64,000 nucleotides of DNA from Roseburia sp. CAG:303 (GTDB lineage Bacteria > Bacillota > Clostridia > Lachnospirales > Lachnospiraceae): positions 51,871 to 115,870 of the forward strand of contig FR900145.1 in NCBI GenBank assembly GCA_000437755.1, in the 5' to 3' direction. A model generated the notes under the pieces. The model was not told where the DNA came from and did no database searches. It was given only the letters and a program-made list of their open reading frames with translations. Position 1 is the stretch's first letter. The number at the start of each line of letters is the position of its first letter. The translations under genes and the position numbers were made by a program. Shown piece after piece: positions 17,505-27,386 of the stretch.

Positions 17505-17520
17505 GTTGTAATATTTCAAC
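17505..17520. promoter_or_regulatory. Possible operator upstream of the transporter promoter
   Basis: Imperfect 16-bp palindrome GTTGTAATATTTCAAC (one mismatched pair), 20 bases upstream of the -35 box. A regulator is not encoded nearby. Confidence 0.3.
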
Positions 17521-17540
17521 AAAAAATAGAACATATCAGA

Positions 17541-17569
17541 TTGACATATATGGCGAAATTGTATATAAT
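17541..17569 (+). promoter_or_regulatory. Consensus sigma-A promoter of the transporter polycistron
   Basis: Exact TTGACA at 17541-17546, 17-bp spacer, exact TATAAT at 17564-17569. The leader to 17673 is about 95 bases. Confidence 0.9.
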
Positions 17570-17672
17570 ATTAACATAGTATAAGTGCGACCAGGCCTGC
17601 CTTCTTGTGTAAAATGACTAGAGAAGAGGGGTTTATTGTGCTTAAATATCAAATTAAGAGGAGGCATGTTTT

Positions 17673-20600
17673 ATGAAACGTCGAGGCCTGACAAGGGTTG
17701 TGGCATTAGCAACAGTTGTTACCATGATGTCTGCGGAATTATCTGCATATGCGACAGAGAACGTAGACACAGCTGCAGGTACATCAACTGAAGCCACAGC
17801 GGAATCAGACGAGGCAGTGACTACCGATTTATCGGATGGCGATGCGAAAGCAGTCACCGATGAAACAACGGGAACTGTCGAAAATGAAAGGCTTGAACAC
17901 AATTATGAAATAGTCAGCAAGAGTTATAAGAATCCTGTCTATACTGGCGAATCGATTGTGTATTCTGCAGAAGATGTTTTTGATGCAGAATCAAGTTCAG
18001 CCTTATTGGTAACTGATAAAAAAGAAACACATGACTATGGTGCATCAGCCGTAGAATTGGGTTTGAATGATGAGGGAGCTGTTGATGAAAGTGGAAATGC
18101 GCTTCCGGGTAAAGTTGCTAAGTTAAAATTAAATGTAGAAAAAGCAGGTGTATATGCAGTCGCTTTTGATTATATTACAAATGACGAAGATTCCATACTT
18201 GTCCCGGAACTTTCATTATCATTAAATGGCGAGGTTCCATTTTATGAGTGTAACAGATTAATATATGAGAATTACTGGGCACCGGCAATTGATGAAGATA
18301 CCGGAAAGGCGGTTAAGGAAACTGACCGTTATGGAAATCAGATCGTTGCAAGCCCGGAAAAAGTAATGAAATGGCAGAAGAAATATATTATGGATGCCAG
18401 CTACAGATACTCAACTCCATTAATGCTTGAGTTAAAACAGGGAGAGAATGAGATTGGACTTACCCTGACAGAAGGCTCACTTATGATTGGAAATGTTTAT
18501 CTGGAAGCAGAACCGGAACTGAATGAAGTTAAGACAGGAACTTCAGCAGAAGGAAGTAACATAATTACAGCACAGGCCGCAGAACCAGATTACAAGAATG
18601 ATTCTGCAATCAGAGCTACCTGTGAGTATGACCCTGACCTGGATCCTTATGATGCAAAGACAAAGGTGCTCAATATTATTGACAGTGCTTCATTCTCAGG
18701 AGCAGGACAGAGTCTTACATACAAGTTTAATGTAGAAAAAGAAGGATATTATTATCTTGCATATCATTACCGTCAGGCAGATAAGACCGATATGCCGGTA
18801 TTTGCCAACATTGTTATAGATCAGCAGCTGTTTATAACAGACGATGATAATGCAGCAACAAATGATGCTTTAACATCTTATGCATTTGATTACACAAAGT
18901 CTTTCCAGAATGAAACCATTACGGACAAGGATGGAAAGAAGATGGCAATCTACTTCTCGGCAGGAGAACATACTATTACAACTACGATTTCAAATGACGT
19001 TCTTCGTCAGACACTTCAGGTTGTAGATCAGATTTCCAGCGAAGTAAGTGATTTGTCACTGGAAGTATCAAAAGTGTCAAGTACAACAGATAAGTACAGA
19101 AGTATTAAGATTACAGACTATGTACCGGATATCAATGACAGACTTGACAGATGGATGAAAGAACTGACTGAAGAATATGACAGACTTGCTGCTTATTCTC
19201 CGGAAGAGAATGTCGGAGCACTTTCTTCACTGAATCTTGCGATTGAGAAACTTAAGAGTCTTGCAGAAGAACCAAACAAGATTCCTTACCGTGTGAAAGA
19301 ACTTAGTACAAGCTCCAGTTCAGTAAATCAGTATATTGCAAACTTTATTACAGATATTACAAAGAATGCGATTTCATTAGACAGAGTTTATCTCTATCAG
19401 GATGATACAGAACTTCCGGGTAAAGCAAGCATCTTTACCAAGATCTGGGGTTCTATTTTAAGATTCCTGGCATCTTTTGACAGTCAGGCATACTCGGTTG
19501 ATAATTCAGATGATACCCATTTACAGGTATGGATTAACAGACCAAGACAGTATCTGGAAATTATTCAGAGAATGATTGATAATGAATTTACAGCAAAGAC
19601 AGGTATTAAGGTAGACTTATCCATTATGCCTGATGCACAGAAACTGATTCTGTCAAATGCGGCGGGAAATGCGCCGGATGTGGCACAGGCAGTTGATTAT
19701 GCACTCCCGATTGAATTTGCAATGAGAGATGCAGCAGTAGATTTAACACAGTTTGACGGAGCAAAAGAAGTTCTGGAACAGTTTTCACCAGGTTTATTCG
19801 TTCCTTCCACAATGAACGGAGGAATTTATTCATTGCCGGAAACATTCTACTTCTGGGTACTCTTCTACAGAACAGATATTTTAAACAAACTTGACATTGA
19901 AGTACCGGAGACAATCGAAGAAGTAGAAGAATTACTTCCGGAATTAAAGAACAGAGGTCTTGATTTCTTCTATCCGACAGCAGGTACAACAGGTACAAGA
20001 ACATTTGCGATGACCACACCATTGATTTATCAGAATGGCGGTGCTTTATATGACAAGACAGCCGGTGATACAACACTTGACAGTGAGGCATCCATTAACG
20101 GATTTACAACATTAACAGAATTATTTACAATTTATGATATTCCACAGGAAATCACAAGTTTCTATCAGCATTTCAGAAACGGAGATATTCCGATTGGTGT
20201 TTCAGATTACTTCATGTACAGTACTTTGATTACAGCAGCTCCTGATATTGAAAACTCATGGCAGATTTCACTTGTTCCTGGTGTAAAAGATGAGGATGGA
20301 AACATTCAGCGTCAGACAGCCGGTGCAGCACAGTCATCCATGGTTCTTAAGAACTCAAGAAAAGCAAAAGTTGCATGTACAGAAGGTTATGGAAACAGCC
20401 AGAATGGTGAGATGGACAGACAGGAAGCTGCATGGGAGTACTTAAAGTGGTGGATGGATACAGATACTCAGGTTGAGTTCGGTACAACACTTCAGACAAC
20501 ATACGGTGAATCCTATATCTGGAACTCAGCAAATACAGAAGCATTCTCAAAACTTCCATGGAAGAGCCGTGATAAGCAGATTATTCTTGAACAGATGGAT

Positions 20601-20852
20601 AATATTCAGGAAACACCGCGTATCCCTGGTACTTATATGTTAGAGAGAGAATTAAGTAATGCATATGTAGCAGTTGTAACAAATGGTGGTATACTTAGAA
20701 CAGAGCTTGACTCCGCAATTAAGCGAATCGACAGAGAAACTGAGAGAAAACTGAAAGAATTTGGTTATCTTGATTCGGAAGGCAATGTAATCAAAGAGTA
20801 CACCGTACCGGATGTGGACTATGTAAAAGACATTATTAGTAAATTGGATTAA
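17673..20852 (+). CDS. Large extracellular solute-binding protein with N-terminal carbohydrate-binding-like domains
   Basis: 1059 residues, more than twice the usual size of a sugar-binding protein. A signal peptide (MKRRGLTRVVALATVVTMM, ending near SAYA) has no lipobox cysteine. Residues about 60-290 and 295-450 are two beta-rich modules with the same pattern (KLKLNVEKAGVYAVAFDY and SLTYKFNVEKEGYYYLAYHY), typical of galactose-binding-fold CBM6/35-like domains. A helical stretch (about 450-580) follows. The C-terminal 460 residues are a family-1 solute-binding fold (NAAGNAPDVAQAVDYALPIEF, YSLPETFYFWVLFYRTDILNKL, AWEYLKWWM). Start has AGAGGAGG. It is first in a polycistron with two permease genes. 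How it stays at the membrane is unclear; an uncleaved signal or partner binding are options. Confidence 0.85.
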   Translation: MKRRGLTRVVALATVVTMMSAELSAYATENVDTAAGTSTEATAESDEAVTTDLSDGDAKAVTDETTGTVENERLEHNYEIVSKSYKNPVYTGESIVYSAEDVFDAESSSALLVTDKKETHDYGASAVELGLNDEGAVDESGNALPGKVAKLKLNVEKAGVYAVAFDYITNDEDSILVPELSLSLNGEVPFYECNRLIYENYWAPAIDEDTGKAVKETDRYGNQIVASPEKVMKWQKKYIMDASYRYSTPLMLELKQGENEIGLTLTEGSLMIGNVYLEAEPELNEVKTGTSAEGSNIITAQAAEPDYKNDSAIRATCEYDPDLDPYDAKTKVLNIIDSASFSGAGQSLTYKFNVEKEGYYYLAYHYRQADKTDMPVFANIVIDQQLFITDDDNAATNDALTSYAFDYTKSFQNETITDKDGKKMAIYFSAGEHTITTTISNDVLRQTLQVVDQISSEVSDLSLEVSKVSSTTDKYRSIKITDYVPDINDRLDRWMKELTEEYDRLAAYSPEENVGALSSLNLAIEKLKSLAEEPNKIPYRVKELSTSSSSVNQYIANFITDITKNAISLDRVYLYQDDTELPGKASIFTKIWGSILRFLASFDSQAYSVDNSDDTHLQVWINRPRQYLEIIQRMIDNEFTAKTGIKVDLSIMPDAQKLILSNAAGNAPDVAQAVDYALPIEFAMRDAAVDLTQFDGAKEVLEQFSPGLFVPSTMNGGIYSLPETFYFWVLFYRTDILNKLDIEVPETIEEVEELLPELKNRGLDFFYPTAGTTGTRTFAMTTPLIYQNGGALYDKTAGDTTLDSEASINGFTTLTELFTIYDIPQEITSFYQHFRNGDIPIGVSDYFMYSTLITAAPDIENSWQISLVPGVKDEDGNIQRQTAGAAQSSMVLKNSRKAKVACTEGYGNSQNGEMDRQEAAWEYLKWWMDTDTQVEFGTTLQTTYGESYIWNSANTEAFSKLPWKSRDKQIILEQMDNIQETPRIPGTYMLERELSNAYVAVVTNGGILRTELDSAIKRIDRETERKLKEFGYLDSEGNVIKEYTVPDVDYVKDIISKLD

Positions 20853-20873
20853 GGATAGGAGGAAATTTATAAA

Positions 20874-21752
20874 ATGAAAACTGGTAAAAAATATCCCTTT
20901 TTGTTCCTGCTTCCATATCTGTTAGTCTTTACGGTATTCATTATCCTGCCGATTTGCGTAGCAGTAGTATTATCATTTACGGACTTTAATACCGTACAGA
21001 TGCCTAATTTTGTAGGCTTTAACAACTATATTAATCTGGCAACACAGGACTCCATCTTCATGCAGTATGTATTACCGAATACGGTTACATTTGCACTGAT
21101 TGTAGGACCTGGCGGATATTGCTTGTCATTCCTGCTTGCATGGGCAATTGCACAGCTGACAAGAGTACCGAGAACAATATTAGCACTTATTTTCTATTCA
21201 CCTTCACTGACAACTGGTGTTGCCATGAACGTACTTTGGAAAATCATTTTCTCAGGTGATGCAACAGGTTATTTAAATGCTATCTGTATTAATCTGGGAA
21301 TTCTGAATGAGCCGAGAACATGGCTGATTTCAGACCTCCTTCCGATTATGATTATCATCGGACTGTGGAGTAGTGCGGGTGTTGGATTCCTTGCCATGTT
21401 AGCAGGTATTATGAATGCAGATGAGGAATTATATGAAGCGGGTGCAATCGATGGAATTAAGAACAGATTCCAGCAGATGATTTACATCACAATCCCGACA
21501 ATGAAAGCACAGATGTTATTCGGTGCCGTTATGGCAATCGTAAATACATTTAATAACGGTGCAATCGGTGTTACCCTTTCAGGTACAAACCCGACGCCTG
21601 GATATGCAGGACAGTTAATTGTAAACCATATTGATGACTACGGATTTATCCGTTATGAAATGGGTTATGCAGCAGCAGTATCAGTTGTACTTCTTCTGAT
21701 TATTACACTGTTCTCAAAGGTTGCAAGTTCATTATTCACAGAGAAAGAATAG
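20874..21752 (+). CDS. Carbohydrate ABC transporter permease, MalF/UgpA type (pair 1)
   Basis: 292 residues with six hydrophobic segments. The cytoplasmic EAA loop, which docks the ATPase, reads [21 protein letters not shown] near residue 190. AGGAGG lies 10 bases before the ATG, and the gene follows the binding protein by 21 bases. It forms the import channel with the next permease; substrate most likely an oligosaccharide, by context. Confidence 0.92.
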   Translation: MKTGKKYPFLFLLPYLLVFTVFIILPICVAVVLSFTDFNTVQMPNFVGFNNYINLATQDSIFMQYVLPNTVTFALIVGPGGYCLSFLLAWAIAQLTRVPRTILALIFYSPSLTTGVAMNVLWKIIFSGDATGYLNAICINLGILNEPRTWLISDLLPIMIIIGLWSSAGVGFLAMLAGIMNADEELYEAGAIDGIKNRFQQMIYITIPTMKAQMLFGAVMAIVNTFNNGAIGVTLSGTNPTPGYAGQLIVNHIDDYGFIRYEMGYAAAVSVVLLLIITLFSKVASSLFTEKE

Positions 21753-21768
21753 AAAGGAGAGCGAAAAA

Positions 21769-22641
21769 ATGGCCGGATATAAAGGAAATGGTATCAATCC
21801 ATCAAAGTTTGACCGCAGTCAGATTAAAATCTATATAATTTTATTACCATTGGCAGTGTTTATGCTCTTCCCAATTGTATTTATTTTCTGTCATGCGTTT
21901 AAGCCACCAGCTGAGTTGTTTGCGTTCCCACCGAGATTCTATGTTGTAAACCCAACATTGGATAACTTTTCGGAACTGTTGAAATCAGCTCGTAATGCGG
22001 GTGTTCCATTGAGCCGATATGTAATGAACAGTGTGTTTGTTACAGCGGTTGTCTGCGTTGCAAATATTATTATGTCAACAATGGCAGCGTTTGCATTATC
22101 AAAGATGAAGTTTAAAACAAGAGGACTTATTTTCAATATCAATCAGAAGGCAATGATGTTCGTGCCTGCAGCAGTATTGATTCCTAGATACTTAATCATG
22201 AATGGTATGGGTATCCTGAATACATACTGGGCACATATCCTTCCACTGATTGCAATGCCTGTCAGCCTGTTCCTGATTAAACAGTTCGTTGACGGTGTAC
22301 CGGATGCATTGATTGAAGCTGCATCCATTGATGGTGCTTCACCATTCAGAATTTACTGGTCGGTTATCCTTCCACTGGTAAAACCTGCGATTGCAACAGG
22401 TGTCATCCTTGCATTTAACCAGGCTTGGCCATATGTGGAAAGTTCAAACAACTTTGTAAATACAGATAGTATGAAGACACTTTCATTCTACATGACAACC
22501 CTTGCCAATGCAAACAATGTTGTACAGGGCCAGGGTGTTGCAGCAGCAGCCTCCTTAATCATGTTTGTACCTCAGTTAATTTTATTCATCTTCTGTCAGA
22601 GAGACGTTATGAATACAATGGCAAGTTCAGGTATCAAATAA
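21769..22641 (+). CDS. Carbohydrate ABC transporter permease, MalG/UgpE type (pair 1)
   Basis: 290 residues with six hydrophobic segments. EAA loop: EAASIDGASPFRIYWSVILP near residue 185. The start at 21769 (MAGYKG) has AAAGGAG 8 bases before it; an in-frame codon at 21721 inside the previous gene has none. Partner of the permease at 20874. No ATP-binding subunit is encoded in the cluster; in Firmicutes a shared MsmX-type ATPase often serves such permeases. Confidence 0.92.
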   Translation: MAGYKGNGINPSKFDRSQIKIYIILLPLAVFMLFPIVFIFCHAFKPPAELFAFPPRFYVVNPTLDNFSELLKSARNAGVPLSRYVMNSVFVTAVVCVANIIMSTMAAFALSKMKFKTRGLIFNINQKAMMFVPAAVLIPRYLIMNGMGILNTYWAHILPLIAMPVSLFLIKQFVDGVPDALIEAASIDGASPFRIYWSVILPLVKPAIATGVILAFNQAWPYVESSNNFVNTDSMKTLSFYMTTLANANNVVQGQGVAAAASLIMFVPQLILFIFCQRDVMNTMASSGIK

Positions 22642-22678
22642 TAATATAAAGTTATTTAGAATATTGAAGGAGGTCAAT

Positions 22679-24784
22679 ATGAAGAAAATTTATAAAAGAG
22701 CCATAGCATTTCTGTTTGCTGTTTTATTTATTGCTTTTGAAGTGGCACAGCCGGTTATATCTTTTGCAAAAGTACCATATAAGACATATACGCAGAATGG
22801 ATATGGAGAATTAGTGGAAACGCAGACAGCGTACACACCATATTCCACAATTACAAAGATTCAGTCCAATATCGAAGGGGAAGATGACTTTGAGTTAAAG
22901 AAACCGGAAGATATTAAGATTGACTCAAAAGGTAACTTATTTATCGCAGATACAGGCAACCACCGCGTGGTTGTCTGCGATTCAACCGGTACACTGATTA
23001 CCATTATCGGTGAAGAGGATTTAACAGCTCCTACCGGAATCTTTGTCCGTGAAGAAGAAGACGGAACAGAACTCGTCTATGTAGCAGATCAGCAGTATGT
23101 TGGCAAAAAAGAAGGTGCTGTTGTTGTATACGATATGGACGGTAATCTGAAAGCAACTTATAAGAAACCGGATGATGTTCTGTACGGTAGCAGTACAAAG
23201 TATCAGCCACAGAAACTGGTTGTAGATAAAGGTGGAAATATGTATATTTCTGCAAAGGGTAATACAAATGGTGTTATCCAGATCTCTCCAAAGAACGGAG
23301 GAACTTTCCTCGGATACTTTGCAACAAATACAGCATCCGTAAATATTACAACAATCTTCTTAAACCTGATATTATCAGATGAACAGAAGGCAAGAAGATC
23401 CATCACACCGTCTTCCGTTACAAACATCGGAATTGATGAGAAAGGTCTTATCTATACAGTAACATCTTCTGACAGTGTGGCAACACCGGTAAAGAAGTTA
23501 AACATTGCAGGTGGTAACCTTTTACAGTGTGATGTATATCCAAGCAACAGCCTTGCAATATGCGTAGGAAAGCATGGAAGTATCTTTGTTGGTACAAAGA
23601 ATGGTTATATTTATGAATATACCAGTGAAGGTTCACTGCTCTTTGCCTTAGGTGCAAAAGATGACGGTTCACAGTACAGAATTGGTCTTTTCCAGAGCCT
23701 TTCAGCAGTAGAAGTAGATCAGAATGATAATATGTATGTACTTGATACCGAAGTAAGTACGATTCATATCTTTAAGCCAACCGAATTTACAACTCTCGTA
23801 CATGATTCCCTCGACTATTTTGAAGAAGGAAAGTACGAAGAAAGTAAAGCTCCATTGGAGCAGGTAATCCAGATGAACGGTCTGTTCGATTATGCAAACA
23901 TGGCTATGGGACGTGCTTTATATAATGAAGAGAATTATTCAGATGCATTATCCTACTATCGTCTGGCAAAGAATAAAGACGGTTATTCTGACTCTTTCTG
24001 GGAACTCAGAAATATCTGGCTTAACAAGTACGTTATGCATATGATTATTGCAATCGTAGCAGTTGTAATTGTTGTTAAGATTTTAAAGAAACTTGACAGA
24101 AGCAAGGGAATCTTTAATCCAATCAGAAAAGCAACAGAAAGCTTCAGAAGCAAGCAGCTTGTAAAACAGATTTTCTACGGATTTAAGTATATGCGTCATC
24201 CGTTTGATGGTACCTATGGTGTTAAGAGAGAAGGAATGTGTTCTTATCTCGCAACATTCATTGTCGGTGTCATTGGCATACTGGTATTTGTAATCAATAA
24301 ATACTTCTGCGGATTCCTTGTAAAATATGTCAGGGACGGAAGATACAACATTGCAACAGATATTATTGAAATCGTAGTAGTTATGCTGTTCGCAGCACTT
24401 GTAACATACTTGATTTGTACAATTAATGATGGTGAAGCAAGATTTAAGGAAATATTAGTTGGTTATGTATATTCATTCATGCCATACATTGTACTCCAGC
24501 CATTCATCTACTTATTCGGAATGGTAGTTACCTACAATGAAATGTTTGTTATTGAATTTGCAAATATCATCATGTTTACATGGATTGTCATACTTATTTT
24601 CCTGACAATCAAAGAAATTAACAACTATTCAGTCAAAGAAACGTTTAAGGTAATTGGTCTTACAATATTTGCAGCATTTGTGTTTGTATTAATGGCATTT
24701 GTTATTTACATTCTCTTTGCTCAGATTATCGGATTCTTTACCTCATTCGGCGGAGAGGTGGTGCATCGAATTGGCGGCAGGTAA
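22679..24784 (+). CDS. NHL-propeller plus YIP1-family membrane protein in the transporter operon
   Basis: 701 residues. Signal peptide or first membrane helix (about 1-30, ending SFA). Residues about 65-370 hold NHL-type propeller repeats, e.g. KKPEDIKIDSKGNLFIADTG and LSAVEVDQNDNMYVLDTE. A TPR-like helical stretch follows (YFEEGKYEESKAPLEQVIQ, GRALYNEENYSDALSYYRLAK). A membrane helix near residue 460, a cytoplasmic stretch, then a five-helix YIP1-type membrane domain (residues about 520-700) complete it. So a large propeller sits outside and a membrane domain inside. GGAGG at 22669-22673 supports ATG 22679. It overlaps the next gene by 14 bases, implying coupled translation. Role unknown; its place between two permease pairs suggests a transporter partner, scaffold or sensor. 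Confidence 0.8.
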   Translation: MKKIYKRAIAFLFAVLFIAFEVAQPVISFAKVPYKTYTQNGYGELVETQTAYTPYSTITKIQSNIEGEDDFELKKPEDIKIDSKGNLFIADTGNHRVVVCDSTGTLITIIGEEDLTAPTGIFVREEEDGTELVYVADQQYVGKKEGAVVVYDMDGNLKATYKKPDDVLYGSSTKYQPQKLVVDKGGNMYISAKGNTNGVIQISPKNGGTFLGYFATNTASVNITTIFLNLILSDEQKARRSITPSSVTNIGIDEKGLIYTVTSSDSVATPVKKLNIAGGNLLQCDVYPSNSLAICVGKHGSIFVGTKNGYIYEYTSEGSLLFALGAKDDGSQYRIGLFQSLSAVEVDQNDNMYVLDTEVSTIHIFKPTEFTTLVHDSLDYFEEGKYEESKAPLEQVIQMNGLFDYANMAMGRALYNEENYSDALSYYRLAKNKDGYSDSFWELRNIWLNKYVMHMIIAIVAVVIVVKILKKLDRSKGIFNPIRKATESFRSKQLVKQIFYGFKYMRHPFDGTYGVKREGMCSYLATFIVGVIGILVFVINKYFCGFLVKYVRDGRYNIATDIIEIVVVMLFAALVTYLICTINDGEARFKEILVGYVYSFMPYIVLQPFIYLFGMVVTYNEMFVIEFANIIMFTWIVILIFLTIKEINNYSVKETFKVIGLTIFAAFVFVLMAFVIYILFAQIIGFFTSFGGEVVHRIGGR

Positions 24785-27386
24785 ACTTAAAAGATTGCTC
24801 AGCATGGGACTCGTGTGTTTAATGCTGACTCCGATTGTATCATTTGCAACAAATGATACAGCAGGAGATACCCAGGCAGAAGAAACAAATGCAGACGACA
24901 CAGCTGCAAGTGATAATAAGACAACTGCAAATACAGCTGCAGCACCGGTTGAAAAGAATGGTGTTGTAAAGCAGACAACAGGGGTCAGCTTTATTGACAA
25001 GATCAATTCAGCCTCTATCACAGTGGGTGGAGAATTATCACAGGAAAAAGTGGATCAGGCATTAAATAACCTGATTGCTTCTTCCGCAGACAGACGGAAA
25101 GCTGCTTATAAATTAGTAACAAAGCAGCCGGAAGCAGATTCCACACAGACAGAGAAAGCATTTGATTCCAGCAAGGTCATTGATGGACATATGTATGTCT
25201 GCGAATCAGAAGATTATGAATTATATGTAAAACCGTCAAACTTATCAATCTTATTGAGAGATAAGAAGACAGGAACATTATTAAGATCAACGCTTGAAGA
25301 TGAAGAAGCATATGTAAGAAGCAGCCAGACTCCTGCATTTAACCGAATTACTTCAGGAGTAACCATTATGCCGATTAAGTACGATCCGAAATCAGAATCA
25401 CGTTCCGGTATGTACGATAAGACAAACAGCCAGGTTTCTTCCAGAGATGCAGAGATTACCTATGATAAGACAACAAATGGATTTACTGCACATCTGAACT
25501 TTAACAATAAGCAGAATGATGTATCATTAAAAGGACTTAATATTCAGTTTGATGTTGTAGTAACCCTGGATGATATGGGACTCCATGTATCTATTCCGGA
25601 TGATACCATCAAAGAAAATCTGGAAGATGGTAAACTTGGTTACATGATGGGGGATGTATATCTTTTCCCATTATTAGGATATACCGATCGTGGTGACACA
25701 GACGGATATATGATTTTACCGGATGGAAATGGTATTATCGTAAATTTCCAGGATTTCTATCAGGATGGTACTGCAAAATATAAGAGCGGATATTCTGCAA
25801 GAGTTTACGGTGCAGATGTCAGCCTCGATACGATCACAACAGATGATTCCAGTAAGGAAAGAGAAGACTTTAACGATTCCGAAGATGTCATTGCTCCATA
25901 TTTCGGTATGGTACATGATTATTCTGCATTCAATGACGGAAGTCATGAAAAGGATATCGCAGTACTCGGTTTTGTAACAAGCGGTGAATATGCATGCACA
26001 ATCAAAGGTAACTTCAATGGTGTAAACTCATCCTTTGAAAACTATGTATTTGCCAATGCTACTTACAGAGAAGTATATCAGCAGCCGGTTGATAATGCTT
26101 CCAACAATGCCATGACAGAAGTAACGGATATTGCCCTTCAGAATTTACAGATTGATTTCCTGCTTGCAAGTGGCGACGAAGCAAATTATTCCGGGCTTGC
26201 CAATAAGACAAGGGAACTTCTGAAAGATAAGGGTATTATCACAGAGGCAAAAGATCTGGATTATGATGTAAGAATCGATTTCCTGGGTGTTGATAAAGAA
26301 AACTTCCTTCTTTTCAGAAGAAATGTTGTAGCAACAACCATTGAAAATATCGAAACAATTATATCAAAACTCCAGGAAAACGGTGTTGAAGATATCGCAG
26401 CTTATTATGACGGCTGGCAGAAAGATGGAATGTACAATCTGCCGAATACAGACTTCAAAGTAGACAGTGATCTCGGTGGAAACAGTGCATTAAAGAAGCT
26501 GGCAGATAAGTATGATGGTACATCCGTAAGCCTCTCCCTGATTCAGGATATGCTTACAATTAATGATACCACTTCAAATTCAACCTTTACAGCAATGAAG
26601 CTGATTAATAAGAGAACATACTCTTATACCGACAGATTCTTAAACGTGTATAAGACATTTAAGTATCTGACACCTTCCAAGACAAATGAATATCTTAAGA
26701 CATTTGCAGATAATGTACAGAAGGGTGGAATTAGTAATATTTCCTTATCCGGATTTACAGATACTTTATCAAGTTATTCATTAAACAGCAAAAAGTATAC
26801 AAGAAAAGATGCAATGGATTATTACACCAGTGCAATGGATGAAGTAATTGGCAAAGGAATGAATGTATCCATGGAAGAACCGTCCATGTATTTCTGGAAA
26901 TATACAGATGAATATCTGGATATGCCAATCAGCTCATCCATGTATGTGTACACTTCCAGTGAAATTCCTTTCCTTACATCAGTACTCAAAGGAAGTATGA
27001 AGGTTTATTCCGAATATGTGAACTTTGAAGCTAATCAGACAGAATTCTTCTTGAAGTTAATTGAAACAGGTGTTTACCCATCTTTCTTATTAACTTATGA
27101 GAGTCCTACAGTCCTTCAGTATACAAACTCAAGCTGGGATTATTCCTCAGATTATGAGCAGTATATCAGTGTTATTTCAGAGTTCAACCAGGATTTGAAA
27201 GCAGTAAATGAGAAGACAGAAGGAGCCTCTATTGTAAAACACCAGATGAATTACGATGGTAATAACAATCTGACAAAGGTAACTTACAGTAACGGTACGG
27301 TTGTTTATGTGAACTACTCAGAAGACGCTGTTTCAGCTGATGGAGAAACTATCGATGGATTATCATATAAGGTAGGTGAAGAATAA
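24771..27386 (+). CDS. Secreted DUF5696-type protein, possible glycosidase-like fold
   Basis: About 871 residues from a TTG start at 24771, preceded by GGAGAGGTGG and overlapping the YIP1 gene by 14 bases. This start gives a clean signal peptide (KLKRLLSMGLVCLMLTPIVS, then FA). A Thr/Ala/Asp-rich linker follows. Residues about 130-480 are beta-rich (YELYVKPSNLSILLRDKKTG, GDVYLFPLLGYTDRGDTDGY). Residues about 490-870 alternate strands and helices, with IAAYYDGWQKDGMYNLPN and later a YFWKYTDEYLDMP segment. I match it to DUF5696 by memory of the pattern, not by a search. A beta domain followed by a barrel-like domain recalls retaining glycosidases, but catalytic residues cannot be assigned. No lipobox; it is probably outside the membrane. 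The next gene starts inside its stop codon. Confidence 0.7.
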   Translation: MAAGKLKRLLSMGLVCLMLTPIVSFATNDTAGDTQAEETNADDTAASDNKTTANTAAAPVEKNGVVKQTTGVSFIDKINSASITVGGELSQEKVDQALNNLIASSADRRKAAYKLVTKQPEADSTQTEKAFDSSKVIDGHMYVCESEDYELYVKPSNLSILLRDKKTGTLLRSTLEDEEAYVRSSQTPAFNRITSGVTIMPIKYDPKSESRSGMYDKTNSQVSSRDAEITYDKTTNGFTAHLNFNNKQNDVSLKGLNIQFDVVVTLDDMGLHVSIPDDTIKENLEDGKLGYMMGDVYLFPLLGYTDRGDTDGYMILPDGNGIIVNFQDFYQDGTAKYKSGYSARVYGADVSLDTITTDDSSKEREDFNDSEDVIAPYFGMVHDYSAFNDGSHEKDIAVLGFVTSGEYACTIKGNFNGVNSSFENYVFANATYREVYQQPVDNASNNAMTEVTDIALQNLQIDFLLASGDEANYSGLANKTRELLKDKGIITEAKDLDYDVRIDFLGVDKENFLLFRRNVVATTIENIETIISKLQENGVEDIAAYYDGWQKDGMYNLPNTDFKVDSDLGGNSALKKLADKYDGTSVSLSLIQDMLTINDTTSNSTFTAMKLINKRTYSYTDRFLNVYKTFKYLTPSKTNEYLKTFADNVQKGGISNISLSGFTDTLSSYSLNSKKYTRKDAMDYYTSAMDEVIGKGMNVSMEEPSMYFWKYTDEYLDMPISSSMYVYTSSEIPFLTSVLKGSMKVYSEYVNFEANQTEFFLKLIETGVYPSFLLTYESPTVLQYTNSSWDYSSDYEQYISVISEFNQDLKAVNEKTEGASIVKHQMNYDGNNNLTKVTYSNGTVVYVNYSEDAVSADGETIDGLSYKVGEE

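Noticed and set aside
24699..24770. ATG at 24699 as start of the DUF5696 protein
   Set aside because: It is deep inside the YIP1 gene with no ribosome-binding site and would spoil the signal peptide; TTG 24771 fits better.
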